Shown here: in pieces, positions 24,722-32,274 of the stretch | Position numbering within the stretch: position 1 is the first letter of the stretch | Layout: each line of letters begins with the position of its first letter | Source: an uncultured Coriobacteriaceae bacterium | GTDB taxonomy: Bacteria > Actinomycetota > Coriobacteriia > Coriobacteriales > Atopobiaceae | Direction of reading: 5' to 3' | DNA: 45,807 bases | NCBI GenBank assembly: GCA_900552935.1 | Contig: USBN01000007.1 | Span: forward strand, 1-45,807 | Notes under the pieces: model-generated | What the model was told of the DNA's origin: nothing | What the model saw: the letters and a program-made list of their open reading frames with translations, nothing else | Database searches by the model: none | Program-made: the position numbers and the translations under genes

Positions 24722-25291
24722 TCATTCCGCCGCGTCATACAGCGCCCTGCGGAGAAGGCCGAAGAGCACCGGGCACCCCTCCGCATCAGCGTGGAGCGCG
24801 GCAAGCATGTTGTCGAGCGTGAAACGGCTCACGGTCATCGCGTCGAGGCCCTCGGGCAGATCAGACACTATGGCATGGTCCGCCGCGAACACCTCGGCAA
24901 GTCCATGAAGCGCGTGATCGAGAATCTCGCGCTCGCGCAGGTGGGCGGCTGCTTTCTCGGAAGCGGGAAGCACCACGGCACCGCGCAGCCAACGCTCCCT
25001 GAAGCGCTCGACCAGCTTGGTCAGCGACGCATAGAGGTTCTCGCAGTAGTCGACGAAGCCCTTGCCGGTATCCAGCGTGCAAAACTCGTCAAAGACGGCG
25101 CGCTTGAAGTAGAGCTCGATGGTTGACGTCGTCAGCTCGTCCTTTGACGAGAAGTGGTTGTAAATCGTGCCGACGCTCACGTGGCTCGCCCGGGCGAGGG
25201 AGCGAATGGAAAGCGCCGAGACACCCTGGGCATCAGCGATGCGATACGCCTCCTCAAGAAGCTCTTCTCGAGAGATGACGTTCGAGGTCAT
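24722..25291 (-). CDS. TetR/AcrR-family transcriptional regulator
   Basis: A 189-residue repressor-type protein. The N-terminal helix-turn-helix includes GVSALSIRSLARASHVSVGTIYNHFSSKDEL (24-54), the classic TetR DNA-binding segment, followed by an all-helical ligand/dimer domain. It lies 106 nt upstream of the HsmA-like gene on the same strand, consistent with a regulator plus membrane target. Ligand unknown. Confidence 0.9.
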   Translation of the reverse strand: MTSNVISREELLEEAYRIADAQGVSALSIRSLARASHVSVGTIYNHFSSKDELTTSTIELYFKRAVFDEFCTLDTGKGFVDYCENLYASLTKLVERFRERWLRGAVVLPASEKAAAHLREREILDHALHGLAEVFAADHAIVSDLPEGLDAMTVSRFTLDNMLAALHADAEGCPVLFGLLRRALYDAAE

Positions 25292-25402
25292 GTGACTCCT
25301 CCGCTCCGTCAGACAGACCCGTTACCAGCTCGAACACGACCTGACAAACCATTCAGCTCAGCGTGCCGGCACCTCCGCCAACCTTCCCGCATCAGCGTCC
25401 TG

Positions 25403-26350
25403 CTAGCCAATCCTATCCGTTACGAGTTCCTCCGTGCGGAAGATCTTGCTCACCGCAGCCTCGTACTCGTCAACACGCTTCAGCTTTCTCACCGCGCGCT
25501 GCACGGAGATGGGACTGACGAAGAGCTCCTTGGCGTAGGACCACCACTCCTTCATGCGGAACACCGCGTTGCCGCCAATCCGCTCCTCATACGTGTGGAA
25601 GAGCACGTCATGGAAGCGCTCGAGCTCATCGGCCGTGGCTGCGGGGCCGCCCTTGATCATGCGCGGAAGAGCGGGATTGCCCACGACTCCCCTGCCAAGC
25701 ATCACGTGGCGCGTCTCCGGATAGGCGGCAACCAGGCTCTCAACGTCCGCGACGCTGAAGATGTCTCCGTTGTAGGCAACGGGAAACGGCGCCTTCGCCA
25801 GCGCCTCGCCGTAGGCTTTCCTACGCGGAGTGCCATCGTAGAAGTCCGACCGTACGCGCGGGTGGACGATGAGTTCCGCAATGGGACAGCGACAGTACGT
25901 CTCGAGAATCTCCTCGAACTCGTTGTCGTTGGCAAAGCCGATCCTCGTCTTGACGGATACGGGAAGCACAGACCTCACGCAGACATCCTGGAGAAACGCC
26001 TCGAGGGCGGCGAGATCACGCAGAAAGCCCGCGCCCCGGCCCTTGTTGGCCACAGTTCCCGACGGACATCCGACATTGAGGTTGACCTCGGCATAGCCCA
26101 TCTCCGACAGAAGCTTCGTCGCCCAAACGAACTCATCGGCGTTCTTGGTCAGGAGCTGGGGCACCACGTCAAGGGCCTCATCACCCTCCTGACAGAGCTC
26201 CTTGGCGTAACGGTTGGCAAACGGGAAATCGAGCCTGGGAGGAACGAGGAAGGGCGTGTAGTAGCGGTCAAGCTCGCCAAAGCACTCAGCGTGCGCCTTG
26301 CGAAACGCGTATCCCGTCACGCCTTCCATGGGTGCCAGCGACAAAATCAC
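25403..26350 (-). CDS. tRNA-dihydrouridine synthase family protein
   Basis: A 315-residue FMN enzyme of the Dus family that reduces uridines in tRNA with NAD(P)H. It shows LAPMEGVTGYAFR (5-17), the catalytic cysteine C95 in NLNVGCPSGTV, KGRGAGFL, VSVKTRIG, the H-P-R segment IVHPR, YNGDIFS and MLGRGVVGNP. Start GTG at 26350, preceded by GAGGACC. The enzyme's target position cannot be told. Upstream on the same strand, beyond a palindrome doublet, is the second alcohol dehydrogenase. Confidence 0.92.
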   Translation of the reverse strand: MILSLAPMEGVTGYAFRKAHAECFGELDRYYTPFLVPPRLDFPFANRYAKELCQEGDEALDVVPQLLTKNADEFVWATKLLSEMGYAEVNLNVGCPSGTVANKGRGAGFLRDLAALEAFLQDVCVRSVLPVSVKTRIGFANDNEFEEILETYCRCPIAELIVHPRVRSDFYDGTPRRKAYGEALAKAPFPVAYNGDIFSVADVESLVAAYPETRHVMLGRGVVGNPALPRMIKGGPAATADELERFHDVLFHTYEERIGGNAVFRMKEWWSYAKELFVSPISVQRAVRKLKRVDEYEAAVSKIFRTEELVTDRIG

Positions 26351-26405
26351 GTTGGTCCTCGTCTCCGTTGCAGCCTAGTCACGAACGCCCATTATATGCG
26401 CCACG

Positions 26406-26438
26406 GAGTTGACAAAGGGACAGTCCCTTTGTCAACTC
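26406..26438. repeat. Type A palindrome, copy A1
   Basis: A perfect palindrome around a central A at 26422: outer arms GAGTTGAC/GTCAACTC and the family core AAAGGGACAGTCCCTTT. It is between dus and the second alcohol dehydrogenase and forms a doublet with B1. Confidence 0.9.
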
Positions 26439-26461
26439 TCGGACGGGCGACTGACCCGCAA

Positions 26462-26492
26462 ACCAGAAAAAGGGACTGTCCCTTTTGCAGGT
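26462..26492. repeat. Type B palindrome, copy B1 (imperfect)
   Basis: The same core with ACC(A/T)G arms, centred at 26477. The right arm reads TTTTGCAGGT, giving two mismatches. It is 55 nt centre-to-centre from A1. The 3' side is followed by repeated CAGGTTTGG. Confidence 0.8.
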
Positions 26493-26546
26493 TTGGCAGG
26501 TTTGGCGGCGCGCCAGGCAACGGCGACGGCACGCCGCCCGCTTTCG

Positions 26547-27737
26547 CTACTTGGCGGCGAGGCTCGCGCGAAGGATGTCGAGCACCTCGTCGCGGTTGAG
26601 AACGTGATAGCCACCCTCCATGAAGAACGTCGCGTCGGCGATAGCATCGAGGTTGGACTCGTTGGCGCCCAGCTCGGCGATGCTCATGACGCAGCCGATC
26701 TCGCGCATCCAGGCCTCCATGGCGGCAAGACCGGCTGAGGCGAGCTCCTCCGTCGTCTTGCCGGACGCATCGACGTCCCACACGTTGACGGCAAAGCGCG
26801 CGAACTTCTCGAGGCCATAAGGCATGATCAGGCGATAGTACGGCAGCGCCACCGCAGCGAGGGCCATGCCATGGGTGGCATCCGTCACGGCACCCACGGC
26901 GTGACCGAGCATGTGAACTTCCCAGTCCTCGGTCTTGCCGCAAGCCACGAGGCTGTTGAGCGCCCAGGTCGCCGTCCACATGATGTTCGAGCGAGCCTCG
27001 TAATCCTCGGGATTTGCCACGGCCGCGCGACTCGAGACGATGAGGCTGCGCATGAGGCCCTCGGACAGGTAATCGCTCGTGTTGTCATCCGTGCCGGAGA
27101 AGTACTGTTCGCAGATGTGGCTCATGATGTCGAAGATGCCGGCGACCATCTGGTAGCGCGGCAGGCTGTAGGTGAACTCCGGGTTCAGCACGGCAAAACG
27201 CGGCCAGACGCGGTCATCCGAGTAGACGTGCCCGATCTTCATGCCGCACTCGCGGTTGGTGATGACCGATCCGCAATTCATCTCTGATCCGGTGCCCACC
27301 ATGGTGAGGACGGAGCCCACGGGCACGACGTCCATATCCGGCGAGGGCTCCTCGGAACGAGCGTAGTAGACGTCCCAGGGATCCTCGCCCTCGGGCAGGT
27401 TCTTGGAGACGGCGACCGCCTTCGAGTAATCGATGCACGAGCCGCCACCCACCGCGAGGATGAAGTCGACGTCGTTCTCGCGAGCGATGCGCGCACCCTC
27501 GCGAAGCTTCTGGGCCGTGGGGTTGGGCATGACGCCGGCATCCTCGACGACGGTCTTGCCCGCCGCCTCGAGTGCGGCGATGACCTGGTCATATATGCCG
27601 TTCTTCTTGATGGAGCCGCCGCCGTAGACAAGCTGGACGGTCTTGCCGTACTTCTCAAGCTCCGCGGTCAGGGCGGTCATGGCATCCTTGCCAAAGATGA
27701 GCTTGGTGGGGTTGTAGTAGGTGAAGTTTCCAAGCAT
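26547..27737 (-). CDS. Iron-dependent alcohol dehydrogenase (second copy; BdhA/YqhD-like)
   Basis: A 396-residue group III alcohol dehydrogenase, distinct from the copy at 3930-5156. The N-terminus NFTYYNPTKLIFGKDA and the long GTGSEMNCGSVITN segment are typical of the butanol dehydrogenase/YqhD branch. The nucleotide site is GGGSCIDYSKAV (97-108); metal ligands are D203, H207, H275 and H289. G38-G40 (VYGGGSIKKNG) contact cofactor. It likely reduces aldehydes in fermentation or detoxification. GGAG lies before the ATG. It diverges from a glutaredoxin; a long-range inverted repeat lies between them. Confidence 0.93.
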   Translation of the reverse strand: MLGNFTYYNPTKLIFGKDAMTALTAELEKYGKTVQLVYGGGSIKKNGIYDQVIAALEAAGKTVVEDAGVMPNPTAQKLREGARIARENDVDFILAVGGGSCIDYSKAVAVSKNLPEGEDPWDVYYARSEEPSPDMDVVPVGSVLTMVGTGSEMNCGSVITNRECGMKIGHVYSDDRVWPRFAVLNPEFTYSLPRYQMVAGIFDIMSHICEQYFSGTDDNTSDYLSEGLMRSLIVSSRAAVANPEDYEARSNIMWTATWALNSLVACGKTEDWEVHMLGHAVGAVTDATHGMALAAVALPYYRLIMPYGLEKFARFAVNVWDVDASGKTTEELASAGLAAMEAWMREIGCVMSIAELGANESNLDAIADATFFMEGGYHVLNRDEVLDILRASLAAK

Positions 27738-27783
27738 GATTACGCTCCTTCTCTCTGGGGCAATCTGGATAACTCTCGTGGTT

Positions 27784-27913
27784 GATTATCCCGCTTCGCA
27801 TGGCGGGTACGCGATGGCGTGGAAGGGACATAGGGGAACGGCTCGGGAGGAGACGGCACAGTGCACCGCTTCGGTCAACGCCCGATACGATGGCCCGCGA
27901 TGCGGGAATAATC
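27784..27913. promoter_or_regulatory. Inverted repeat pair in the divergent dehydrogenase-glutaredoxin control region
   Basis: GATTATCCCGC (27784-27794) and GCGGGAATAATC (27902-27913) are complementary apart from one bulged base, 107 nt apart. Each is part of its own small CCCGC...GCGGG hairpin. The symmetric placement, one near each start, suits a shared operator or DNA looping. Inference only. Confidence 0.4.
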
Positions 27914-27953
27914 AGCCGTAGACTTCCCGTCCCAACCCAATGATTGGAGCACC

Positions 27954-28199
27954 ATGAACATGACCCACGAGCTCGAGCTCTTCATGAAGCCCACTTGCCC
28001 CTACTGCATCAAGGTCATGAACTTCATGAGCGAGAACAACATCACCATACCGCTGCGAGACATCGTAGCCGATGAAAGCGCCGCGGAGACGCTGGTCGCC
28101 GTCGGCGGAAAGCGCCAAGTCCCCTGTCTCTTCATCGATGGCAAGCCGCTCTACGAGTCCGGCGACATCATCGAGTGGCTTCGCGACAACGCCCTCTAG
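27954..28199 (+). CDS. Glutaredoxin-like thiol-disulfide protein
   Basis: An 81-residue thioredoxin-fold protein with the dithiol active site C15-P-Y-C18, the cis-proline segment QVPCLFIDG (about 55-63) and the GDIIEWL C-terminal helix. It reduces protein or low-molecular-weight disulfides. An extra cysteine precedes the cis-Pro partner strand. The ATG at 27954 or 27960 can serve; GGAG precedes the first. It diverges from the alcohol dehydrogenase and converges on a flavodoxin-ferredoxin, with a palindrome doublet between the convergent ends. Confidence 0.9.
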   Translation: MNMTHELELFMKPTCPYCIKVMNFMSENNITIPLRDIVADESAAETLVAVGGKRQVPCLFIDGKPLYESGDIIEWLRDNAL

Positions 28200-28211
28200 C
28201 GAGCACGGCGC

Positions 28212-28242
28212 ACCTGAAAAAGGGACTGTCCCTTTTTCAGGT
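28212..28242. repeat. Type B palindrome, copy B2
   Basis: A perfect 31-nt palindrome (central T at 28227), arms ACCTGAAAAAGGGAC, starting 13 nt after the glutaredoxin stop. It forms a doublet with A2, centres 54 nt apart, between convergent genes, so it may also serve as a terminator. Confidence 0.9.
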
Positions 28243-28264
28243 TGCCCGGCGATCAGGCCAGCGG

Positions 28265-28297
28265 GAGTTGACAAAGGGACAGTCCCTTTGTCAACTC
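28265..28297. repeat. Type A palindrome, copy A2
   Basis: A perfect palindrome (central A at 28281) with GAGTTGAC arms. Its last base is the final base of the stop codon of the flavodoxin-ferredoxin gene on the minus strand. Confidence 0.9.
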
Positions 28298-29052
28298 TAC
28301 GGGTGACGATACTGGCCGTGAGCTCGCGTTTTATGGCCGCGCTGGATGGCAAACTTGGGGCAGCTGTGTAGGCAACGCAAGCAGGCGGCACATGACGGCT
28401 TCACCCATGCGGGCATACCGCCACGCATCTGGATCGCGTCCGTGGGACAACGCCTCGCACACAGGCCACAGCCCACACACGCCTCCGCGTCAACGGTGAA
28501 CTTACTCGTGTCCTCGCAGGTTGGGAGGCCGAAACGGTAGTAGAGCCTCGCGGCAAAGGTGGGCACCGCGCGAAGCCCGTGGCTACCCTTGACACGACCA
28601 GCCACCATATCGGCGTACTTGTCAATCCACTCGTCTGCGCGGACATTGACCGCGGCAACCCGAGCGCCGTCTGACAGGTCAAACATCGGTGTCCATGTGT
28701 CCGGCATCTGAACGCCAAATTGCGCCCCAACATCAACGCCCTTCTCGTGCAACAGGTCTGCCGCAAAGCGCGTGGTCTGACCCGAGGTCGTGCCAAACGT
28801 CGTGGCGGTGAAGACGTAGGCGCTCACAGGCACGTCGAAGTTCGCACGACCCAGGAAGTCAACCGCGGGCGCAGGCATGCCCCAGCAATAGGTTGGGCAA
28901 ATAAACCCTAGGTAACCACCGTCGTCAACAGCAATGCAAGGGTGCTGTTCATCCTTATACGACTCAACCGAGACGGCCCTGTCGCCGACGCGTGTGGCGA
29001 CTGCCTCCGCGACATGGCGGCTATTCCCCGTCGCACTGAAATACAAAATCAT
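28297..29052 (-). CDS. Flavodoxin-ferredoxin fusion (EFR1-type)
   Basis: A 251-residue electron carrier. The N-terminal flavodoxin part opens with ILYFSATGNSRHVAEAVA, an FMN phosphate loop, and has CPTYCWGMP in the second flavin loop. The C-terminal part carries two 4Fe-4S motifs, CVGCGLCARRCP and CAACLRCLHSCP. Such fusions pass electrons between reduced ferredoxin or flavin donors and unknown acceptors in anaerobes. The ATG at 29052 directly precedes the flavin loop and follows GAGGGGGACGT. A paralogue lies at 37620-38366. Confidence 0.9.
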   Translation of the reverse strand: MILYFSATGNSRHVAEAVATRVGDRAVSVESYKDEQHPCIAVDDGGYLGFICPTYCWGMPAPAVDFLGRANFDVPVSAYVFTATTFGTTSGQTTRFAADLLHEKGVDVGAQFGVQMPDTWTPMFDLSDGARVAAVNVRADEWIDKYADMVAGRVKGSHGLRAVPTFAARLYYRFGLPTCEDTSKFTVDAEACVGCGLCARRCPTDAIQMRGGMPAWVKPSCAACLRCLHSCPKFAIQRGHKTRAHGQYRHP

Positions 29053-29172
29053 ACGTCCCCCTCGCGCCATGCGATCGATTTCGCGAGGCCTTCGCGCGGC
29101 GGCACGCGATGTCTTCGCGCTGCCCCTCGCGAGGCCTTCGTGCGGCCTCCTCGCCCCGCCTCCATCAGCAAA

Positions 29173-29203
29173 AGTTGACAAAGGGACTGTCCCTTTGTCA
29201 ACT
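29173..29203. repeat. Type A palindrome, copy A3
   Basis: A perfect 31-nt palindrome with central T (29188) and AGTTGAC arms. Here it lies between divergent genes, so a terminator role is unlikely for this copy. Confidence 0.9.
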
Positions 29204-29220
29204 CCGTCGCCCTCCCCGCC

Positions 29221-29251
29221 ACCTGAAAAAGGGACTGTCCCTTTTGCAGGT
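29221..29251. repeat. Type B palindrome, copy B3 (one mismatch)
   Basis: Centre T at 29236, 48 nt from A3. The right arm is TTTTGCAGGT as in B1, giving one mismatch. A second TTTTGCAGGTTT follows immediately. Confidence 0.85.
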
Positions 29252-29540
29252 TTCTTTTGCAGGTTTGTTCTGCGCGGGGCGTTCGTTTTTCTGATGCTGA
29301 ACGGCAGGGGAAGAACATGTGATACTTCCCCTTAACCGGGCTTTATCTCCCGAGGTTATGCCACGATGAGCATAGCTGCACGCACCTTGCAGCCACGTGT
29401 GAATAACGTCAACGGCCGATACGGCGCACTCCTTACACAACCCTGTCGCACGCGTTTCACAGACCATAAACGCCGCGCGCATCATTGTGCTCCATCAGTG
29501 CGCACTACCAGGCAATACCCGAGATAAACAGGTGGGATAC

Positions 29541-30713
29541 GTGTCTCTTGCTGGCGATAAGAACAACCTGCCGCGCTTTCGTCCCGACGGCACCTTCCGT
29601 GTCATGCAATTTGCCGACATCCAGGACGTGGCACCCGTAAGCCCAGACTCACTCGCGCTGATGGCAGCCGCGCTTGACGCAGAGCGACCCGACCTCGTTG
29701 TCCTGACCGGCGACCAGGTCAAGGGCTACGCTCCGGCATTCCGCCACAAGTCTCCGCAGGAGGTCGAGGCCCTCACGCGGCGCACCATCGAGCAGGTGTG
29801 CACGCCCATGGTCTCCCGCGGCATTCCCTTCGTCGTCACCTACGGCAACCACGATCGCCAGTGTGGTCTCGACAACGCCGCGCAGGAGGCGTTTTATCGC
29901 GCCCAACCCGGTTGCCTCAACGCGACCGCGTGGGCCGAGCTTTGTCCCGGCACGCTCTGCCTTCCCATCCTCGCCTCGAACGAGAGCGACGACGCCCGTC
30001 TCGCCATCTGGCTTGCGGATTCCGGCGCAGGCGACATCGGCGGCGGCTACGAGGCCTTCCCGACAGAGACGCTCGACTGGCTCGCTGGCACCGCAGACCG
30101 CCTGGCCGCGGAGAAGGACCACCCCGCACCCGGCATCCTCTTCCAGCACATACCGCTCCCCCAGGTCTACGAATGCCTCCGCCCGGCCCGCACGGACGAG
30201 AAGGGCATCCCTGGCTACAGGGCCCACTACACCCCACACCTGAAGCTCGTCTGTGCCGAGGATTACCTTGAGTCTGGCACCCTACGCGAGCCCGTCTGCT
30301 GCCCGGACGCAGACTCCGGCGAGTTCGACGCGCTCTCGAAGCAGGGTAGTTTCTTCGGCGTCTTCTTCGGCCACGACCACAAGAACACGCTGGTCGCACG
30401 CTATGGAGGCATGCGCCTTGGCTATGCCCCAACGGCGGGATTCGGAAGCTACGGCCCCTCGGTCGAGCGCGCAGCCCGCGTTTTCACCTTCACCGAAAAT
30501 GACCCAGCCTCCTTCGAGACCCACCTGCTCGACTACCGCACGCTCGTGAGTGCCCAGGCTCCTCACCCGCTTCACGACAGGATCTCCTCGACGACGCCCG
30601 TCACCGCCGAGGAGGCCCGAGAGGCCTTCCGCACGCCCGCATTGATTGCGTCCGCGGCCGCCATCACGGCCGTCGCGTGCCGCGTCATCCACTCGATCAC
30701 CAAACGACGCTAG
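29541..30713 (+). CDS. Metallophosphoesterase (calcineurin-like), possibly C-terminally membrane-anchored
   Basis: A 390-residue protein with the dimetal phosphoesterase motifs VVLTGDQVKG, VTYGNHDR, LFQHIPLP and FFGHDHKN. Motif I reads FADIQD, so the usual metal-binding His of DxH is Gln here. The last 25 residues (PALIASAAAITAVACRVIH, then basic residues) form a hydrophobic segment, suggesting a tail anchor. No N-terminal signal is seen. The GTG at 29541 was chosen for the AGGTGGG before it; a GTG at 29487 is the alternative. The MFS gene follows after 16 nt, so the pair is probably one operon; a shared sugar or phosphoester pathway is only inference. Confidence 0.85.
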   Translation: MSLAGDKNNLPRFRPDGTFRVMQFADIQDVAPVSPDSLALMAAALDAERPDLVVLTGDQVKGYAPAFRHKSPQEVEALTRRTIEQVCTPMVSRGIPFVVTYGNHDRQCGLDNAAQEAFYRAQPGCLNATAWAELCPGTLCLPILASNESDDARLAIWLADSGAGDIGGGYEAFPTETLDWLAGTADRLAAEKDHPAPGILFQHIPLPQVYECLRPARTDEKGIPGYRAHYTPHLKLVCAEDYLESGTLREPVCCPDADSGEFDALSKQGSFFGVFFGHDHKNTLVARYGGMRLGYAPTAGFGSYGPSVERAARVFTFTENDPASFETHLLDYRTLVSAQAPHPLHDRISSTTPVTAEEAREAFRTPALIASAAAITAVACRVIHSITKRR

Positions 30714-30729
30714 CCAATTGGAGACAAAC

Positions 30730-32097
30730 ATGCAGGAAGCAGTTCAGACCAAGGCATCGTGCGCCAAGAAGACGCGCAGCCTGACCAGCCTCGACTGGAG
30801 GCGCACCATCCTCGTGACGCTCCCCTTCATGGGCGCCCTCACTTTCTGGCAGGCCTACGACGGCCTCATCCCGCTGATGCTCAAGAACACGTTTGGCCTC
30901 GGCGACACCGCGACGGGCTTCTTCATGGCGCTCGACAACATCCTCGCACTGTTCATGTTGCCGCTGACCGGCTACCTGTCCGACAAGCTCGACACCAAGT
31001 GGGGACGCAGGACGCCCTTCATCGTGGTCGGTTCACTCATCGCGGCGCTTCTCATCCCGATGATCGCCATCGCCAACACCTGGAAGAACCTGCCGTTGTT
31101 CATGGCGGTCCTCGTACTGACGCTGCTCGCGCTCTCCACCTACCGCGCGCCCTCCGTCGCCCTCATGCCCGACGTCACGCCGCGCCCTGTCCGCAGCAAG
31201 GCCGACGCCTTCAACTCCCTTATGGCGGCAGTCGGCGGCGTGTTCATCCTCGTGGCAATCTCGGTGCTGGTCCCCGCCGTTGACAACCCGGACTATCGCC
31301 CCGTCTACTTCGTCATCTCCGGCATGGTTATCCTGACGACCGCCATCTTCGTCGTCTGCTTCAACGAGCCCAAGGAGGTCGCGGCCATGCACCGCGAAAG
31401 CGCCGAGCTGGGCATTCCCGAGGAGGAGATCGACGCGTCCGACGAAGGCGGCAAGGAGCGCGAGACCGACCCGGCGATTCGCAGGTCCCTCCTCTGCGTG
31501 CTCGTCTGCGTCTTCCTCTACTTCATGTCGCAGAACGCCATCTCCAGCGGCTTCTCTCGCTACGCTGACGCGGTCTGGGGCATGCAGGGTGGCAGCTACG
31601 CCATGGTCCAGACGGCGGCAACCCTTGCCGCCTTGGTTGCCTACATGCCGATGGCCTCGGTCGCTTGCCACATCGGCCGCAAGCGCACGACCTACATCGG
31701 CCTCGTCTTCATGGTCCTCGGTTGCGTGCTGATCTCGCTCAGCACGACCTTCTCGCCCATCGTCTACCTCTGGACGATCCTCTTTGGCATCGGCACCGCG
31801 ACCGTCTCGCTGACCATCTACCCGATGATCGTAGAGCTTGCGAGCACGCAGACCACCGGCAGGTACACGGGCTACTACTACACCGCGAGCATGGCCGCCC
31901 AGGTCATCACGCCAATCCTCTCTGGCGCCGTCATGCAGTTCGTGGGTTACGCGCAGCTCTACCTCTACGGCGCCACTTTCGCCGCCCTCGCAATCGTCCC
32001 GGTGCTGTTCGTGCGCCACGGCGACACGCTCACCATGGGCGATGTCCGCGAGCGCCAGGCGAGCTGGGAGGCCAAGCACGCGGAGAAGGGCGAGTAG
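30730..32097 (+). CDS. MFS transporter (SLC45/GPH-like sugar symporter group)
   Basis: A 455-residue membrane protein with about 12 helices. The loop 2-3 motif reads GYLSDKLDTKWGRRTPFI, the form seen in SLC45 and sugar:cation symporters. A charged cytoplasmic loop (EEEIDASDEGGKERETD) separates the halves, and IGRKRTTYIG is the matching motif in the second half. It probably imports a sugar or glycoside with protons. GGAG precedes the ATG. It lies 16 nt behind the phosphoesterase gene and converges with uvrA. Confidence 0.88.
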   Translation: MQEAVQTKASCAKKTRSLTSLDWRRTILVTLPFMGALTFWQAYDGLIPLMLKNTFGLGDTATGFFMALDNILALFMLPLTGYLSDKLDTKWGRRTPFIVVGSLIAALLIPMIAIANTWKNLPLFMAVLVLTLLALSTYRAPSVALMPDVTPRPVRSKADAFNSLMAAVGGVFILVAISVLVPAVDNPDYRPVYFVISGMVILTTAIFVVCFNEPKEVAAMHRESAELGIPEEEIDASDEGGKERETDPAIRRSLLCVLVCVFLYFMSQNAISSGFSRYADAVWGMQGGSYAMVQTAATLAALVAYMPMASVACHIGRKRTTYIGLVFMVLGCVLISLSTTFSPIVYLWTILFGIGTATVSLTIYPMIVELASTQTTGRYTGYYYTASMAAQVITPILSGAVMQFVGYAQLYLYGATFAALAIVPVLFVRHGDTLTMGDVRERQASWEAKHAEKGE

Positions 32098-32180
32098 GGC
32101 GCCGCTCGGCAGCCAAAGCCCCCATGGGTCAAACGAATTCGGGGCCTCACCCAACGGCGGGTGGCGCCCCGTTCTCGTCC

Positions 32181-32274
32181 GTCCGCGCACCCGCGCGCTA
32201 GGGGCGCAGGTAGTGGCCCGTCAGGCTGTCCGCGCACCCAAGCGCTAGGGGCACAGGTAGTGGCCCGTCAGACT
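32181..32274. repeat. 47-nt tandem duplication covering the end of the uvrA gene
   Basis: Units 32181-32227 and 32228-32274 differ at about five positions. Unit 2 contains the last nine codons and stop of uvrA. Unit 1, just downstream, encodes the same tail again: SLTGHYLRP-stop against SLTGHYLCP-stop. Confidence 0.9.

Larger units (their letters stand above)
29053..29540. other. 488-base gap between divergent genes
   Basis: It holds palindromes A3 and B3, an 8-bp hairpin (29306-29313 with 29325-29332), and otherwise nothing recognisable. An in-frame extension of the phosphoesterase to a GTG at 29487 is possible but has no ribosome site and no conserved sequence. Confidence 0.6.

Noticed and set aside
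24616..24804. Longer form of the HsmA-like protein starting at 24804
   Set aside because: The extra 63 residues are Arg-rich and unconserved and would overlap the TetR gene; the ATG at 24615 begins the membrane protein proper.
25154..26599. 481-codon open frame on the plus strand opposite dus and TetR genes
   Set aside because: Antisense shadow; it reads through the palindrome elements and has no domain.
28265..28297. Palindrome A2 as a simple rho-independent terminator
   Set aside because: The position fits, but no T-run follows the stem, and other copies lie between divergent genes. It is therefore described as a repeat element with possible terminator use.
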